From assembly GCF_932526225.1 (NCBI RefSeq), contig NC_064038.1:14531647-14595646 (forward strand): DNA of 64,000 nucleotides, given 5' to 3'. Of the stretch, positions 1 through 11,589 are shown piece by piece. Position numbers and translations under genes: made by a program. The DNA comes from Nematostella vectensis (taxonomy: Eukaryota; Cnidaria; Anthozoa; Actiniaria; Edwardsiidae). The notes under the pieces were generated by a model. The model worked only from the letters and a program-made list of their open reading frames with translations, did no database searches and was not told where the DNA came from. Each line of letters begins with the position of its first letter. The first letter of the stretch is position 1.

Positions 1-1350
1 ATGGTTGCCGGAGCTGTAGTCGTGCGCATGGGAACTATTTTCAGCCATTTGGAGTAAGCGTCCACAACAACTAGAAAATGTATCCCATCCACGGGTCCGG
101 CAAAGTCAATGTGTATCCTCTCCCATGGTGCTTGTGGGTATGCCCATGGGTGGTACTGCGATGGGGGTGCATACCGTGTGGCGTTGCACGGTCCACAACT
201 CTTCGCCAGGTCCTCAATGTCCTTATCTATTCCTGGCCACCATATGTGGCCACGGGCAAACTCCTTCATCTTGACAATTCCTAAATGACCCTCGTGCAGT
301 TCGTCGAGAGTGCGTGCTCTCAGTGCGCTCGGATTGACAACGCGATGGCCTCGAATGACACATCCCTCGTGAAGAGATAGTTCGGGTGCACACGTCAGGA
401 ACGGCTTCACATTGTCGCTCGGGGTCGTGCGAGGAAATCCGTTCAGCACATAATCGTGTACTTCGTGAAGCAAGGGGTCAGCCGCCGTGTGCTCTCTTAT
501 GTCATCTGCTGTGACGGGAAGACGATCCATCTGTTCCACTTGGTATAAATCGGCGAGGTCAAAATACCCATCCTTGGGAGCCTTGTGTTGGGGGAGGCGA
601 GAAAGAGCATCTGCGTTGGAGTGGTCATTAGATGACCTGTATTGGATATCATACGAGTATGCCGATAACTTGGTGGCCCATCGTTGCATGCGCATGGCTG
701 CTATGGGAGGGATTCCTCTCTTGGGGCTCAGTATGGCCATGAGCGGCTGGTGGTCCGTTCTGAGGGCGAAGTTGCGTCCGTAGAGGTAGATATGGAATCT
801 GGTAACGCCAAAGACTATGGAGAGGGCTTCTTTTTCGATCTGTGCGTAGTTCTTCTCGCTGCTGTTCATTGTTCGCGAGGCAAACGCGATGGGACGCTCA
901 GTTCCATCGGGGATTTGGTGCGACAGAACAGCACCCAGGCCGTATGCCGACGCATCACAGTCGAGTATGATTGGGAGATCTGGGTTATAGGGTACCAGCA
1001 CGTCGTCAACTGTGATCATTGACTTGACATTGGTGAAAGCTTTCTGGCATTTGGCACTCCAGCACCACTTGGTGTCCTTCTTCAGCAGTTGATGAAGAGG
1101 TTGTAAGACCTGTGATAGGTTGGGTAGGAACTTCTGGTGGTAGTTTACCAGGCCTAAGAAGGCACGGAGCTGGGTTACATCCTGAGGTGATGGTGCCGTC
1201 TTGATGGCTTCTACCTTGTCACTCGTGGGGTGGATTCCGTCTTTGTCGATGACGTGGCCGAGGTATTTCAGTGATGGCTGCATGAATTCGCACTTCTCTC
1301 GTTGTGCTGTGAGACCGTTGGCGTGTAGGCGTCGCAAAACTTCTTCCAGG
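1..1350 (-). pseudogene. pol: Gypsy pol, C-terminal part: RT thumb, RNase H, integrase
   Basis: One minus-strand frame stays open from about 1350 to the window edge. It continues the RT in the frame next to the 1219-2625 ORF (residues LRRLHANGL then KYLGHVIDKDGI). It then passes through RNase H (ILDCDASAYGLGAVL near 930-975) and the RNase H histidine region. Next comes the integrase HHCC zinc finger (HEGHLG ... CGPC, about 170-290) and the start of the catalytic core (HIDFAGPVDG near 95-130, carrying the first catalytic Asp). The remaining two catalytic acidic residues would lie outside the window. Because the frame is open for about 450 codons while its junction with the upstream RT is shifted by one base, the inactivating frameshift is probably recent or a sequencing indel. 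Confidence 0.85.
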
Positions 1351-2625
1351 TTTGTGTTCTTCGCTGTCTCTTCCTGTCACCAGGATGTCGTCTTGGTAAC
1401 ACAGTACTTGTGGAAGGTCCTTGAAAATTCTGTCCATCTGTCGCTGGAAAATCGCCGCTGAGGACGCTACGCCAAATGGAAGTCGATTGCAGGCGTACAA
1501 TCCTTTGTGAGTGGTCAGGGTTGTGAACTGTTTAGCAGAGTCGTCGAGTGGTATCTGGGAGTATGCTTTGGTGAGGTCTAACTTAGAAAAGAAAGACCCA
1601 CCGTTCATTGTTTCTTGCAGATCATCTAGGGTTGGAAGGGGATAGGAATCGGCCACTAGCTCATGGTTTAACGTGACCTTGAAATCCCAGCATAGGCGTA
1701 TACCACCAAATTTCTCCACCACCTGGACAACAGGTGTTGCCCATTCGCTATTGGGGATAGGAGAGATTATCCCCTGTTTTTCTAAGTTCTCTAGTTCTGT
1801 TTCCACCTGGTGCCGGATGGCAAAAGGAACTGTGCGGTGCTTTTGGTGTACTGGAGTTGCCCCATCACGGACGTGTAGCTGCGCAGCATATCCCTTGAGA
1901 CAGCCTAGTTCGTCGCTGAAAACATCTTGATACTGCTCTGTGAGGTCTGACAGTGCAGTGTTCTTGCCTTGAACCAACTTGATTGATGGCCAATCGAGTT
2001 TGAATAGGCGCAGCCAAGAGCGACCAAAGAGTGCAACCCTAGGTCCATCCACGACATACATCTTTGCGTCACAGCATTGGTCGTTATAACTAATGTTCGC
2101 GCTGACCACACTCATAGGGACTATTATCTCATTACCATACGTGCGAAGTTTTACTTTAGCGGGTTTGAGATGTAGGTGTTTGCATGTACTCTCGTAAACA
2201 TTGCGCGGGATGATTGACACTGACGAACCCGTGTCCAGTTCCATGCTAACCGGGGACCCTTCAATGTTGACTTGTACTAGAATAGGGGGACTGGTTGTAT
2301 CACATTTGAAAATGTGTAAGCACTGGATCTCATCTTCCTCCCCCTCTGAGATTTTCTGCTCTACGCAGTGGGTGGGTTTGTTCTTGCTTGGGGTGTTCTT
2401 TTTGCGATTGGTACTGGACATGCAGATATCAGAAATATGCCCGCGCTTGTTGCATATGCGGCAAATAGCATTGTAGAACTTACAGTCCCTGCGCGCGTGT
2501 GTGTTTTTGCCACAGCTCATACATTTCTGTGGGGTTTGCTCCATTTTGAAAACGCGGGTCTGATGTGACCGGGCAGATTCGGGGGTCTGGGCTCCAGTCT
2601 CAGGGATTGTGTGTGCTTGGTGCAA
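1345..2625 (-). pseudogene. pol: Gypsy gag-pol: zinc knuckles, aspartic protease, RT fingers/palm
   Basis: The ORF opens with two zinc knuckles (CMSCGKNTHARRDC and CRICNKRGHISDIC) for RNA packaging. An aspartic protease follows with active site LDTGSS near 2190-2240. The RT then shows the conserved sites: RLCWDFKVTLN (the usual Gly before Asp is Trp here), the LPFGV motif, and the catalytic YQDD at about 1385-1400. After YQDDILVTG the frame departs from the family and the true frame continues one base away, so the listed left end is the frameshift, not a natural C-terminus. The apparent start is a TTG only because a TAA stop and a frameshift separate this ORF from gag upstream; in the intact ancestor gag and pol were probably continuous. 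Confidence 0.88.
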
Positions 2626-2732
2626 TGCATTGGCACCTTTCCCTGCCTGTTACATTGCTTTGGCGATGGTGACTGCTTTTTCTAGGGTTAAATCGCGCTC
2701 GCACAGCAATTTCTTAGAAATAGATTCATTTG

Positions 2733-3143
2733 CTAACAAACAAATCGATCGCGGAGGGCCCGGGGAAGAAATTCCCCAAAATTACAATGTTCAGTCATTT
2801 GTTTCAATGAGGCCACAAATGCGTCGATATCTTCGCCAAGCGCTTGATTTCTTTGGTGGAATTTGTAACGCTCTGCAATTTTGAGCGGGGGTGGTGATAA
2901 ATGACCCACAAGAATTTCTATGATATCTTGGTATGTTTTTTCCTTGGGTTTTCTGGGTGAGGTCAGACCTCGTAACAGATTGTAGGTTTTGGGACCGATT
3001 AAACTAAGTAGCGAGGCTGTCTTTTTGTCTTCATTTATGTTGTTAGCATCAAAGAATAGCTCTAACCGTTCAACGTAACAAGTGAATGTTTCTGTGGCTT
3101 CGTCAAACGGCTGCATGTTGCCTATCGTATGACTGGCAGCCAT
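2733..3143 (-). pseudogene. gag: Gypsy gag, N-terminal part
   Basis: This 136-codon ORF starts with ATG just inside the LTR and primer-binding region. Its composition is that of a retrotransposon capsid-type gag: an N-terminal segment with FTCYVERLELFF, a helical middle, and RYKFHQRNQALGEDIDAFVASLK, which matches the common gag consensus block 'F..R.Q..GE.I..F...L'. It closes at a TAG directly after RDRFVC. The homologous sequence continues in the neighbouring frame (LANESISKKLLCERDLTLEKA) and then hits TAA near 2650 before joining the zinc-knuckle ORF. One frameshift plus one nonsense codon therefore inactivate gag. Confidence 0.8.
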
Positions 3144-3242
3144 CCTGAATTCCGTAAGATTTGATCGAGGAGTAAATGCAGGAATTGCAGTGTTTACTTA
3201 CGATCCTTTGGTCGTTGAGTCCTTCACCAGCTCGTCGCCAGT

Positions 3243-3455
3243 TGATGAGTATGTAGGAAGGTGTGAATGAACCTTTATTTAGCAACTATTCAACGAGCCT
3301 GTTCATACAGCTGGAGAACACTCTGGCCGGCTAAGTAACCGCGCTCCCGCACAGGGTACCCAACGTGTGGTACACAACATATATGACAATCTACATTTGC
3401 TAATGACAGTTCATGCCAGCAATGTGTTGTTACCTATGGTTCATTTGCAATAACA
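3243..3455 (-). repeat. Probable 5' LTR of the Gypsy element
   Basis: On the minus strand the sequence upstream of gag reads TGTT...CTCATCA and is followed directly by ACTGGCGACGAGCTGG, which looks like the start of a primer-binding and leader region. An AATAAA-type signal (minus strand, about 3272-3282) lies about 30 bases before the CA end, as expected for R/U5 of a short LTR. The outer TG end is uncertain: 3455 is one option and a second TGTTG start near 3378 is another. Without the 3' LTR in the window the boundary cannot be fixed by comparison. Confidence 0.5.
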
Positions 3456-3504
3456 GTAAGTAACTTTCAAGTACAGAAGAACTCTGGTCTTCAAGCATCA
3501 TAAT

Positions 3505-3736
3505 GTGTAGTTCTAGAAAATATCCATACCCCCCTCCCTTGAGGGGATTGGGAATTATGAGGGGGTGGGGGGTTCAAACGCCCAGGAATTTCCACGGTGG
3601 AGGGGGGTTAAATGCCCTTTTTCCTTAACAGTTACTGCTTTTATTTTTTTTTTCAGGGAGTTGGAAATTCCAGAGGGGAGGGGTCATACCTCCGCTCCCC
3701 TCAGTAGGGGGGTATGGATATTATCTGGAACTACAC
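3505..3736. mobile_element. MITE-like element with G/C-rich inverted ends, 3-bp TSD
   Basis: The ends are imperfect inverted repeats of about 30 bp (GTGTAGTTC..AATATCCATACCCCCC on the left, its complement on the right). AAT sits directly outside both ends (3502-3504 and 3737-3739), consistent with a 3-bp target duplication. There is no ORF of note inside. The superfamily cannot be assigned from this length. Confidence 0.6.
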
Positions 3737-3980
3737 AATATGAATTTTTAATATAATTTATAATGTAATAATAAATCCTAGAGCTAATATAGCAGGGATG
3801 GCTGCAAAATTGATATATGACTGCTTCTTTACTAAGGGAAAATATAATAAAATAAGGTTGTATCTTCTCTATGTTCTTTTGTCTGTATATATGTATTTTT
3901 GAGATTTTGAATGGCTTATAATGTTAAATTTATTGGATTCATACTAATGTAAAAGTCTTTACACGGTACCAATAAACTAA

Positions 3981-4883
3981 TCTGTCTGTCTGTCCGTCTG
4001 TCCGTCTGTCCGTCTGCCCGTCTGTCCGTCTGTCCGTCTGTCCGTCTGTCCGTCTGTCCGTCTGTCCGTCTGTCCGTCTGTCCGTCTGTCCGTCTGTCCG
4101 TCTGTCCGTCTGTCCGTCTGTCCGTCTGTCCGTCTGTCCGTCTGTCCGTCTGTCCGTCTGTCCGTCTGTCCGTCTGTCCGTCTGTCCGTCTGTCCGTCTG
4201 TCCGTCTGTCCGTCTGTCCGTCTGTCCGTCTGTCCGTCTGTCCGTCTGTCCGTCTGTCCGTCTGTCCGTCTGTCCGTCTGTCCGTCTGTCCGTCTGTCCG
4301 TCTGTCCGTCTGTCCGTCTGTCCGTCTGTCCGTCTGTCCGTCTGTCCGTCTGTCCGTCTGTCCGTCTGTCCGTCTGTCCGTCTGTCCGTCTGTCCGTCTG
4401 TCCGTCTGTCCGTCTGTCCGTCTGTCCGTCTGTCCGTCTGTCCGTCTGTCCGTCTGTCCGTCTGTCCGTCTGTCCGTCTGTCCGTCTGTCCGTCTGTCCG
4501 TCTGTCCGTCTGTCCGTCTGTCCGTCTGTCCGTCTGTCCGTCTGTCCGTCTGTCCGTCTGTCCGTCTGTCCGTCTGTCCGTCTGTCCGTCTGTCCGTCTG
4601 TCCGTCTGTCCGTCTGTCCGTCTGTCCGTCTGTCCGTCTGTCCGTCTGTCCGTCTGTCCGTCTGTCCGTCTGTCCGTCTGTCCGTCTGTCCGTCTGTCCG
4701 TCTGTCCGTCTGTCCGTCTGTCCGTCTGTCCGTCTGTCCGTCTGTCCGTCTGTCCGTCTGTCCGTCTGTCCGTCTGTCCGTCTGTCCGTCTGTCCGTCTG
4801 TCCGTCTGTCCGTCTGTCCGTCTGTCCGTCTGTCCGTCTGTCCGTCTGTCCGTCTGTCCGTCTGTCCGTCTGTCCGTCTGTCC

Positions 4884-4930
<47 letters not shown>
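3981..4930. repeat. 950-bp array of the 8-bp unit TGTCCGTC with TGTC borders
   Basis: The core is an almost perfectly homogeneous alternation of TGTC and CGTC, about 110 copies. One variant unit (CGTCTGCC) lies near the left end. Both ends pass into plain TGTC tetramers, with the right border (about 4885-4930) pure TGTC. The 8-bp unit is therefore a tetramer repeat with one substitution fixed in every second unit. It leaves long open frames such as poly(TDGQTDRR) that have no coding meaning. Confidence 0.97.
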
Positions 4931-6860
4931 AATTTTGTTGACAGTTTAAGACTTTTATTCATTCAGATTTTAGGGAAGTATCAACACCGCAAGAGCATAT
5001 TATGTTGGCTATAGTAAAAGGAATGAGGGTTGATTGAATATAATTATACTAAAAATAAAAGAATATGAAAAACATTCATTTACATTTGCTTTCAGCCAGC
5101 CTACATAATGAATCTGGGTTAATTCCTTGCTTTATTCACCTGAAAAAAAAAAAGATATCCTTGTCATCATTTCATATCCATACCAGCTATAAAGATATCC
5201 TTGTATTTCATAGCTATACCAGCTATATTATTTCATGTACCTAGGCAAGCACTTTTTATCAAATAACAGCTTGGTATAAAAGAGACAAGAAAACAAAAAC
5301 GAAGTAAAAATAGAGAAATTAAATTTCAATTAGGATTTTTTTAGAGAAGTGATAGAAACACATTTAAGAGCATAAGTATCTTGAAAATAAGATGAAAACT
5401 AGAGAGAAAGAATTACTTTTTGGATGTATTAAACTATTGATTGCGAATCTGTTGTGTTATCTCGAAAACATTCGCTTGTTACTGAATGTAAATAGCCGGA
5501 TATACTGTAGTTCTGGATGGATTATACCAAACAGTACATCATTTCTCCAATGCAATTGAGCATTTTTAGCCGCTAAACTCCTCCTTACCTTAGCAATATA
5601 GGCTTTATTTGAAAAAGGAAGACTTTTGAGAAGTTTTTCACGATTCACACAGACAATCACAGAAATAGAAAGCCAATAAACTGCTTGCAACCAATCAGCG
5701 TTCGAAGATTTTCTTTTTTAGCTAATCAAAATCACGGTTGGTGATAAATCAATGATAAGCGGCAAAATTGTGTTCAAAAGTTGTGTTCACAATATGAAGC
5801 TACGGCCATAAAACGTTTTGTTTTGGCGACAACAATATTAAAGCAAAAAAAACTTGAGAAATATAAGAAAATATAACGGAAACTGCTGATTTAATTTATA
5901 CGGTCTCTTACATTGAATTCAAATTATCGTGCGGAACAAACTTGTGTTTTCTTCTTGCCGAGGTATGAGGTATTGAGGTATTCTCTTATTAAATAATAAT
6001 GTAATAACATTACCTTTCTGTTTTGAATTTGCTTCGTGACATCTTGATGAGAATAGTAATGTAAAGCCTCTTTATAGTCCTCTGCTGCTACAATTGAAGA
6101 AGAACTCGACGGGAGGCATTCACTCCCGGAACACTTGAGGGTAGATTTTACTTTCGGTTCGTACGCAGGCTTCTCAGTTTCTTCAGAAAAAAATCTTTCC
6201 CTCGACCACAATCAGCCCATTTGAATCCGTATATTTTCTCATTGAATATTATTTTCTAGCTTCCCTTTTTTTCTGTGAACAGACGAACTTTGAAGCAATA
6301 AAGTGAGACGGTAAAAACACGTAAAAGCCGTGAGACCGAGTGGGGCCTGGGAGTTGCATGATTGACTGGATGGATTGTGACACCACAAAGTACCTGCGCG
6401 ATGACCACAAAAACCAAGTCGCATAGCTATACCATATTTCTATACCTATATATGGGGCTCCGCTATTATACCAATACTTGATGTCCTACCATTACTCGAT
6501 GCCCTATTTATTATACCAGCATACTTGGTGTCCTTTTTATTATACCTTCAGTTGATGTCCTATTTATTAAACCATCACTTGATGTCCTACTATGTTCTAT
6601 TGTTATGTCTCACCTCTAGTGGATATATGCCCGGTTGAACAACAGCCTCTAAGGTGGTCATAAACACTATATCCTTGCATGTGAAACGCAGACCATCGCT
6701 CACCAAAAGCGCTTTTCCAAAAGCTAGGAATTCCACTTTCATTGTACATTGAGGACAGTAAATCCCAACGCAACAGAATTTGTATTTTGCTGCAAAATAA
6801 AGCGTTAAACCATTGTTACTGCTGTGGTCGCTTTTATTGTCGCTGTTGTTGTTGTTGTTA
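4931..6860. other. AT-rich intergenic sequence, no supported gene
   Basis: The stretch contains short ORFs only. A small tandem duplication of about 50 bp lies at 5150-5230 (two copies of a segment with 'aaagatatccttg' and 'taccagctata'). A minus-strand ORF at 5924-6211 ends with a possible splice donor (AAAG/GTAATG near 6013) but has no recognisable domain. From 6425 to 6620 there are repeated phrases of 'attataccat(c)acttgatgtccta', a decayed minisatellite of roughly 40-45 bp. Confidence 0.6.
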
Positions 6861-6866
6861 TCATAA

Positions 6867-6913
<47 letters not shown>

Positions 6914-6955
6914 ATTTTTGTTCCTGTTCTTATCATTATTTCTGCTGCTGTTGTT
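6850..6955. repeat. (TTG)n / (TGC)n trinucleotide microsatellite
   Basis: A short GTT-type tract passes into about 15 uninterrupted TGC units (about 6868-6913), then into interrupted TGC/TTG. It reads as poly-Ala or poly-Cys in two plus frames, but nothing around it suggests a real coding exon. Confidence 0.95.
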
Positions 6956-7079
6956 GCCGCTGTCGCTATTACGGCGCCCTATGCTTTTTTACTTTGTTGT
7001 TTAACGTGCATTTTTGTTTGTGGAATTGCTGCTTCATCACCAGAGCTGCTCATGTACTCAAGGGTCAGGAATGAATAAT

Positions 7080-9864
7080 TTAAAGAATGCCAATCAGCGC
7101 AACAAATAATATAGGATATCATTAATAAGATTAAACGTTATCGGGATTTTGGGCATGGTTTTCTAGATATGGAAGTGAGATGCAAAATTGCCAATAGAAA
7201 GTTTAGGCGGACTTTTTTTTGTTAAATCCTGATCTTCACGAACTTTCGATGTTACTGCTGTGGCATCTTTACTGCGAGCTTTCGTAAATAATTTCCAATT
7301 TCCTCGTTAACATCAGTCAGACAACGAAATTATACTTTGTGCGGTGTTGGCCAATGAATAACGCTTCAAGGATTTTGAATGACGGAAGCCAGAGGGTAAT
7401 TTAGCTTTTGGAAATCGTCAAACCTAACAAAACCTTATAAAAACCACAGTATTTGTCAAGTAGGACGACATTCCTACCTTTGACCGCGATGGTAGACCCC
7501 AATGCGGCATGTATTAATGTAGGTCCAATGATGTCGAATTCCATCTGTCTGACACCTGTTCTTAATAAAAAAAAACAATGGCTAAAACAAAAGAACATGA
7601 TGTAAGAGAACAAATCCCCCGTATTAGAGTTTGTTCCAGTGATGTCGTCCTTGAAAGTTTTGTTTTCAATTTCAAAAACCTTAGCTTAACTTTACCACAG
7701 TGGAACCACGGGGGATATTTCAGCTGCTCTTTATAGCTCCAGAAGCAATCATTGCAACCGCACACGTCTTGCTGGCCCCTCCAAAGACACGCCTACGATT
7801 TTGACACTCGCTTCGCTTCGCTTCGTTCATTCATCGATATCTAGTATCTCGAATGCTTAAAAATTCGCTATACCAAATCCCCTATTTTTACAGCCCTTTG
7901 AATATACCAGTCTATAAAACACCTACTTGCCCAGTCCCCTTTACGGCTAAAGCTAGAACTGGCGCGAAAGAATCACCAAATAAGGAGTATTGCGCGAGTT
8001 TGCTTGAGTTTACCTTTCAGTCTTTACGTTGCAACTTGTTTTAATTTTTTTACAAAGAATGTAAAAACACATAGCGATCTTTAGTACAATAGTGGGAAAA
8101 CGGTTGCATGTGAACGATACAAGAATGAGGGGTGAATATGAACTAAGAAAAACTAGTGGACCTTATATGCTTATTAATGTACGTAATCGTGTAAGAGACA
8201 AACATGCACTCATAGGATAAGGACGCGAAAATCGCAGCAACAGGACCCACATTTGTTTGCACAAACAGTGATTTATAATTTCCTTTGACATTTATGTTGT
8301 GTATGTAAATAACATTTTTTTCCGTCTCACTAAAAAGCAAACATGGCTAAATTCTTTAAGTCGTCTTTGTCCTCTCGGTGCTCTGACTAAATATCAATAT
8401 CAAGCATTGAATACGCACTACTACGCACGACTAGTCGTTAATGAAAATGAAGACATTATTTTTCTAACCATCCTATAACATTGTTTGACAAAAACACGGC
8501 GCCATTTTGGTGTAGGTTACAGCGATTCCACCTTTAACAAAATGCTTGATATCTAGCTCAAAGTTGTGTCCTTTATGTATTCGTATAGATCACAGATAAT
8601 TTCAACGATTCCCAATCCTAAAAATGTAGATGAAATGCTAAAAGAACCACACTTGTTCGCAAAAACATTGATCATATTTTCTTCCGAGGAAACGAGGAAC
8701 GCAAACGGAAAACAAGTAAATCGTGAAATAATAAGTATTTCAATGTAATTCATCAAACGTTTAAGATAAGGTATCTGAATATAAAAAACTTTCTGTGTCC
8801 AAGCAAAGTAGCTTAGAATCTTAGACCGAAAAAATCACAAAAACAGCATCAAAACATGTGGCGAGCAGTTGTACTCGTGCGATGTGATCATAAAATAGGA
8901 CAACATACTTTATGATGTTAGTTAACCCATATTATTGATTTCTTTTGTCCTTATCTACATATACTCAAACTCAACAAATATCGACCTGTTGCTCTTTTCT
9001 GTACGTTCTAAATTGTCATTAGTCTTGAGCCAAGTCCCCCCTTTTAATTCGTGAATGCTTGCGAAGCATTCATGAGTTATTCAAGGGACTTCTCTGTCAC
9101 TCTACCATCCGTAAACTTTTGTTGTCTTTCTTTGCTTTTGCAACACAGCAATCCTTAGATCATATGTGAATTCCGGTTGTTCAACTTCCGGTTAAAGCTT
9201 GGTAGTATAAAAGAGCACTGCGATTGACCTGTGACTTCTACGGGCAATTCGTGAAAGAATCTTTTAAGATACTTTAAAATGTATATATAAGATAGATTTG
9301 AAAGAAAACGCTTCCATGTGGGTTAAACGTGCGCATGCGCCTTTGTCACCGACGTCAACCAATCTTCTACGGCTTTAGCCTGATTCAAGTGGTAAGTTTG
9401 CAAACAGAACAAGTAAAATGCTAGCACAACATAAATGCTAACAAAAAAGTTTTGGTATCTGCCAATTCGCGTGTCTGGGTTTTGGCGTTGTTTGTTTTAA
9501 TTTGGGCTGAAAGAGCGACGTCTGAGAAAAACAAGAGTAAAAGCCTCTGTTCGCACGACAAAAAGAAGAGGATAGATTTCCACAAATTATTATTTCCACA
9601 CTTCTTTCCAATCAACTGAATATCAAACAAAACCCAAACAAACACATGACCCCGGCTCATTAATCGAATAACGATTTTGCGCCTTTCTTGGGTGTTACCA
9701 TGCAAAAATACACTTTATGACAGTAGCCTGATTAATTATGGCGAGTATTTTACTTTTGTTTCCGGAAAGAACAGGCTGAGACTTGGCATGCTAACAAAAA
9801 GCTTTTCGAACGGTATGATGCCAATAGTATTAAGGACATTTTAGTCACGAAACAAATCGTCAAA
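7080..9864. other. Intergenic sequence, no supported gene
   Basis: I find only short ORFs without motif or splice context. A perfect hairpin (GAATGCTTGCGAAGCATTC) lies near 9052-9070, with AT-rich flanks. The block at 7790-7830 has a (CGCTT)n-like run. Confidence 0.55.
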
Positions 9865-9930
9865 GCCACAGTAGTATAGCCGTTAGATCATTTGACTACG
9901 AGCTCAGAGGCTCGATCCCCACTAACGGCA
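9865..9930 (+). tRNA. tRNA-like remnant (tRNA pseudogene or SINE head)
   Basis: The segment has a TAGTATAGCC.GTTAG block that resembles a tRNA A-box and D-arm, a possible anticodon arm (TTGA CTACGAGC TCAG), and a good B-box (GGCTCGATCCCC). A run of T follows at once, as after a Pol III gene. The 3' AACGGC pairs better with an internal GCCGTT than with the true 5' end, and the anticodon loop is 8 nt, so a functional tRNA is unlikely. A tRNA-Arg-derived SINE or pseudogene is my best guess. Confidence 0.3.
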
Positions 9931-10217
9931 CTTTTTTTTTTACTTTTTATAGTGAATATTAATAGCGCGGCTATTAATGTAAATCTAGACCGGAACTATG
10001 CCTCGGGGTCCAGGAGCCTGAATTCTGTGACGGCATGTTAGGCATCCCACGTGCCTAGGGCAGGCCGGAAACGCATCACCGTAGAACTATAGTGCTAGTG
10101 GACAGTACATGCTTCAGTTACACTTTATGCTTCGAGCGCGTGCGATACGCATACAAAAATAGTGCGCAAACTATTCGTTTTTCTTTTTTTTTTTTTAAAT
10201 CATTACCAATCTTGGTC

Positions 10218-10883
10218 ATGGCTAGAAAGGAAGGAAAAGGAAAAACGCCGAAGAAGCAGAGAACAGCAAACCTTTGCCCTGGGTGTGGTGAATCAAAGAA
10301 CGAGCACGAGTGGGGCATACCGTCACCGGCGTGTACGGGAGAACCCGGAGAGGAAGAAGAAGCAGGAATGGAAGAGGAAAAAGAAACCTCACCAACTCAA
10401 GCGGCACAGGGCGGAAAAGCTATAAAACTTGAGTCAGGAAAGAAGGCAGCAACTCCAACGGATTCGGTGTCGGAGCTGGCAGCTGAACTAAATCAGCTAC
10501 AGCTAAAGGAGCAAGCTTGGATCCGCCAACAAGAGGAAGCTAATTTACGCCAACAGGTAGCGGACAAAAGGCTGGCAGTGTAGCGCCTCATGAGGGGGCA
10601 TTGCCCACCACTCCCCACGAGAGAGTCGTTAGAACCGGATGCGGGCGCTGCATCAGCGCTAGGGGCAAATTTCACAACCAAAACGTTACGCGGGTTGGAG
10701 AAAAAACAGGGGTTTCAAACTCCCTTAGACGAGCTCTTGGGGGCGTCTACAACAGCTCCGGGCCTTCCACAATGGACTGCTCTACCAAGCATGGCAGATC
10801 TACCAGCAGCTGAACAGCAACCACTAGCGGCGTCGACATCTACTAGGCAGCAGCTGAATAGCCAGAGCCAGGCTAATTCATAA
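10218..10883 (+). pseudogene. DIRS ORF1 (gag-like), N-terminal part
   Basis: The start is the ATG of MARKEGKGKTPKKQR, a basic N-terminus. The block CPGCGESKNEHEWGIPSPAC follows, a Cys/His pattern typical of the N-terminus of DIRS-like ORF1 proteins. Acidic and glutamine-rich coiled-coil-like sequence follows. A TAG at 10581-10583 interrupts it. The same protein resumes at about 10590 and runs to the TAA at 10881-10883 (ALPSMADLPAAEQQ...). The stop and small frame change make it a pseudogene. Confidence 0.65.
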
Positions 10884-11129
10884 TTCCAACGGAGGAAGAA
10901 GAGTGTTTAGGCGCACAGGGCTAGGCACGGCTCATAGTAGCCTAAGGGCCTAGGAAACCCAGGCTAGAAAAGGTTACTATACAGCAATGGGTAGTAGCGA
11001 ACACCCGCATCTTCAATAGTTTTTTATTGGAGGGGAAGTTTTTAACGAGGGACACTGTTCAGGAGTATCTATACACCATTTAAGTAATGGAACTAGTAAA
11101 CAAGTTCGACTGGAAGTCGGTACTGTTGT

Positions 11130-11471
11130 ATGATAACGAGTTTCGCAAAGCTGCAAGCAGCATATAATTACCCGTGGAGTTTCCACTCCACACATTTGCA
11201 TACTGTGTTCCTTACATCGCTAACACACAAACCAAACCCAGCACAGCCCCCGCGGGCCCCACCGCCTAACGAATCACGTTCACCGCTAGATACGTTCACC
11301 GCGGACGGAAAAATTATCTGCCGCAATTTTAATGGAAAAGGGTGCACCTTACAAGGGTGCAATTTTGCGCACGCATGCAGTCGCAAAACCACAAGCAAAA
11401 AGGCATGTGGTCAATCTCACCCAGCTCACTCTCACACACCGCACGGTTTGCATGCTCCGCCGCAAGAATGA
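11130..11471 (+). pseudogene. DIRS gag zinc-finger region
   Basis: The open segment contains ICRNFNGKGCTLQGCNFAHAC followed by KKACGQSHPAHSH. This gives C-x7-C-x4-C-x3-H spacing close to a CCCH finger, plus a second Cys/His cluster, as found before the RT in DIRS and related elements. Proline- and serine-rich sequence precedes it. It is separated from ORF1 by frame breaks between 10884 and 11130. Confidence 0.6.
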
Positions 11472-11589
11472 CTAACCTCCCCAACAGCTAACCTGCTTAA
11501 CACATTACGCTGGTTGTCCGAACTCGCATCCGACGAAGACTATGATTTTCTTACACAAAGCCTTGTGGAAGGGTTTCAGTTATAGCCCC

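Larger units (their letters stand above)
1..3455 (-). mobile_element. Ty3/Gypsy LTR retrotransposon, 5' part, degenerate
   Basis: Read on the minus strand, the order is 5' LTR, primer-binding region, gag, protease, reverse transcriptase, RNase H, integrase. That is the Ty3/Gypsy order. The element runs off the left edge before the integrase catalytic core ends, so the 3' LTR is not visible. The domains come from motif reading: CCHC zinc knuckles, an LDTGSS protease site, a YQDD catalytic box in the RT, an RNase H start and an HHCC integrase zinc finger. The copy is dead: gag has a frameshift near 2733 and a stop near 2650, and pol has a 1-nt frameshift near 1345. The protein resembles the Mag/SURL-like group common in marine invertebrates, but that placement is an inference. 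Confidence 0.93.

Noticed and set aside
3916-4962. 348-codon ORF of poly(TDGQTDRR)
   Set aside because: It is only the translation of the 8-bp tandem repeat; no start context, splice sites or unique sequence.
5924-6211. 95-codon minus ORF with a donor-like end
   Set aside because: The start is a TTG, no acceptor fits, and there is no domain.
6742-7078. Poly-Cys / poly-Ala ORFs
   Set aside because: They arise from the TGC microsatellite and have no supporting splice or domain signal.
9865-9930. Functional tRNA-Arg
   Set aside because: 8-nt anticodon loop and a poor acceptor stem; kept only as a tRNA-like remnant.
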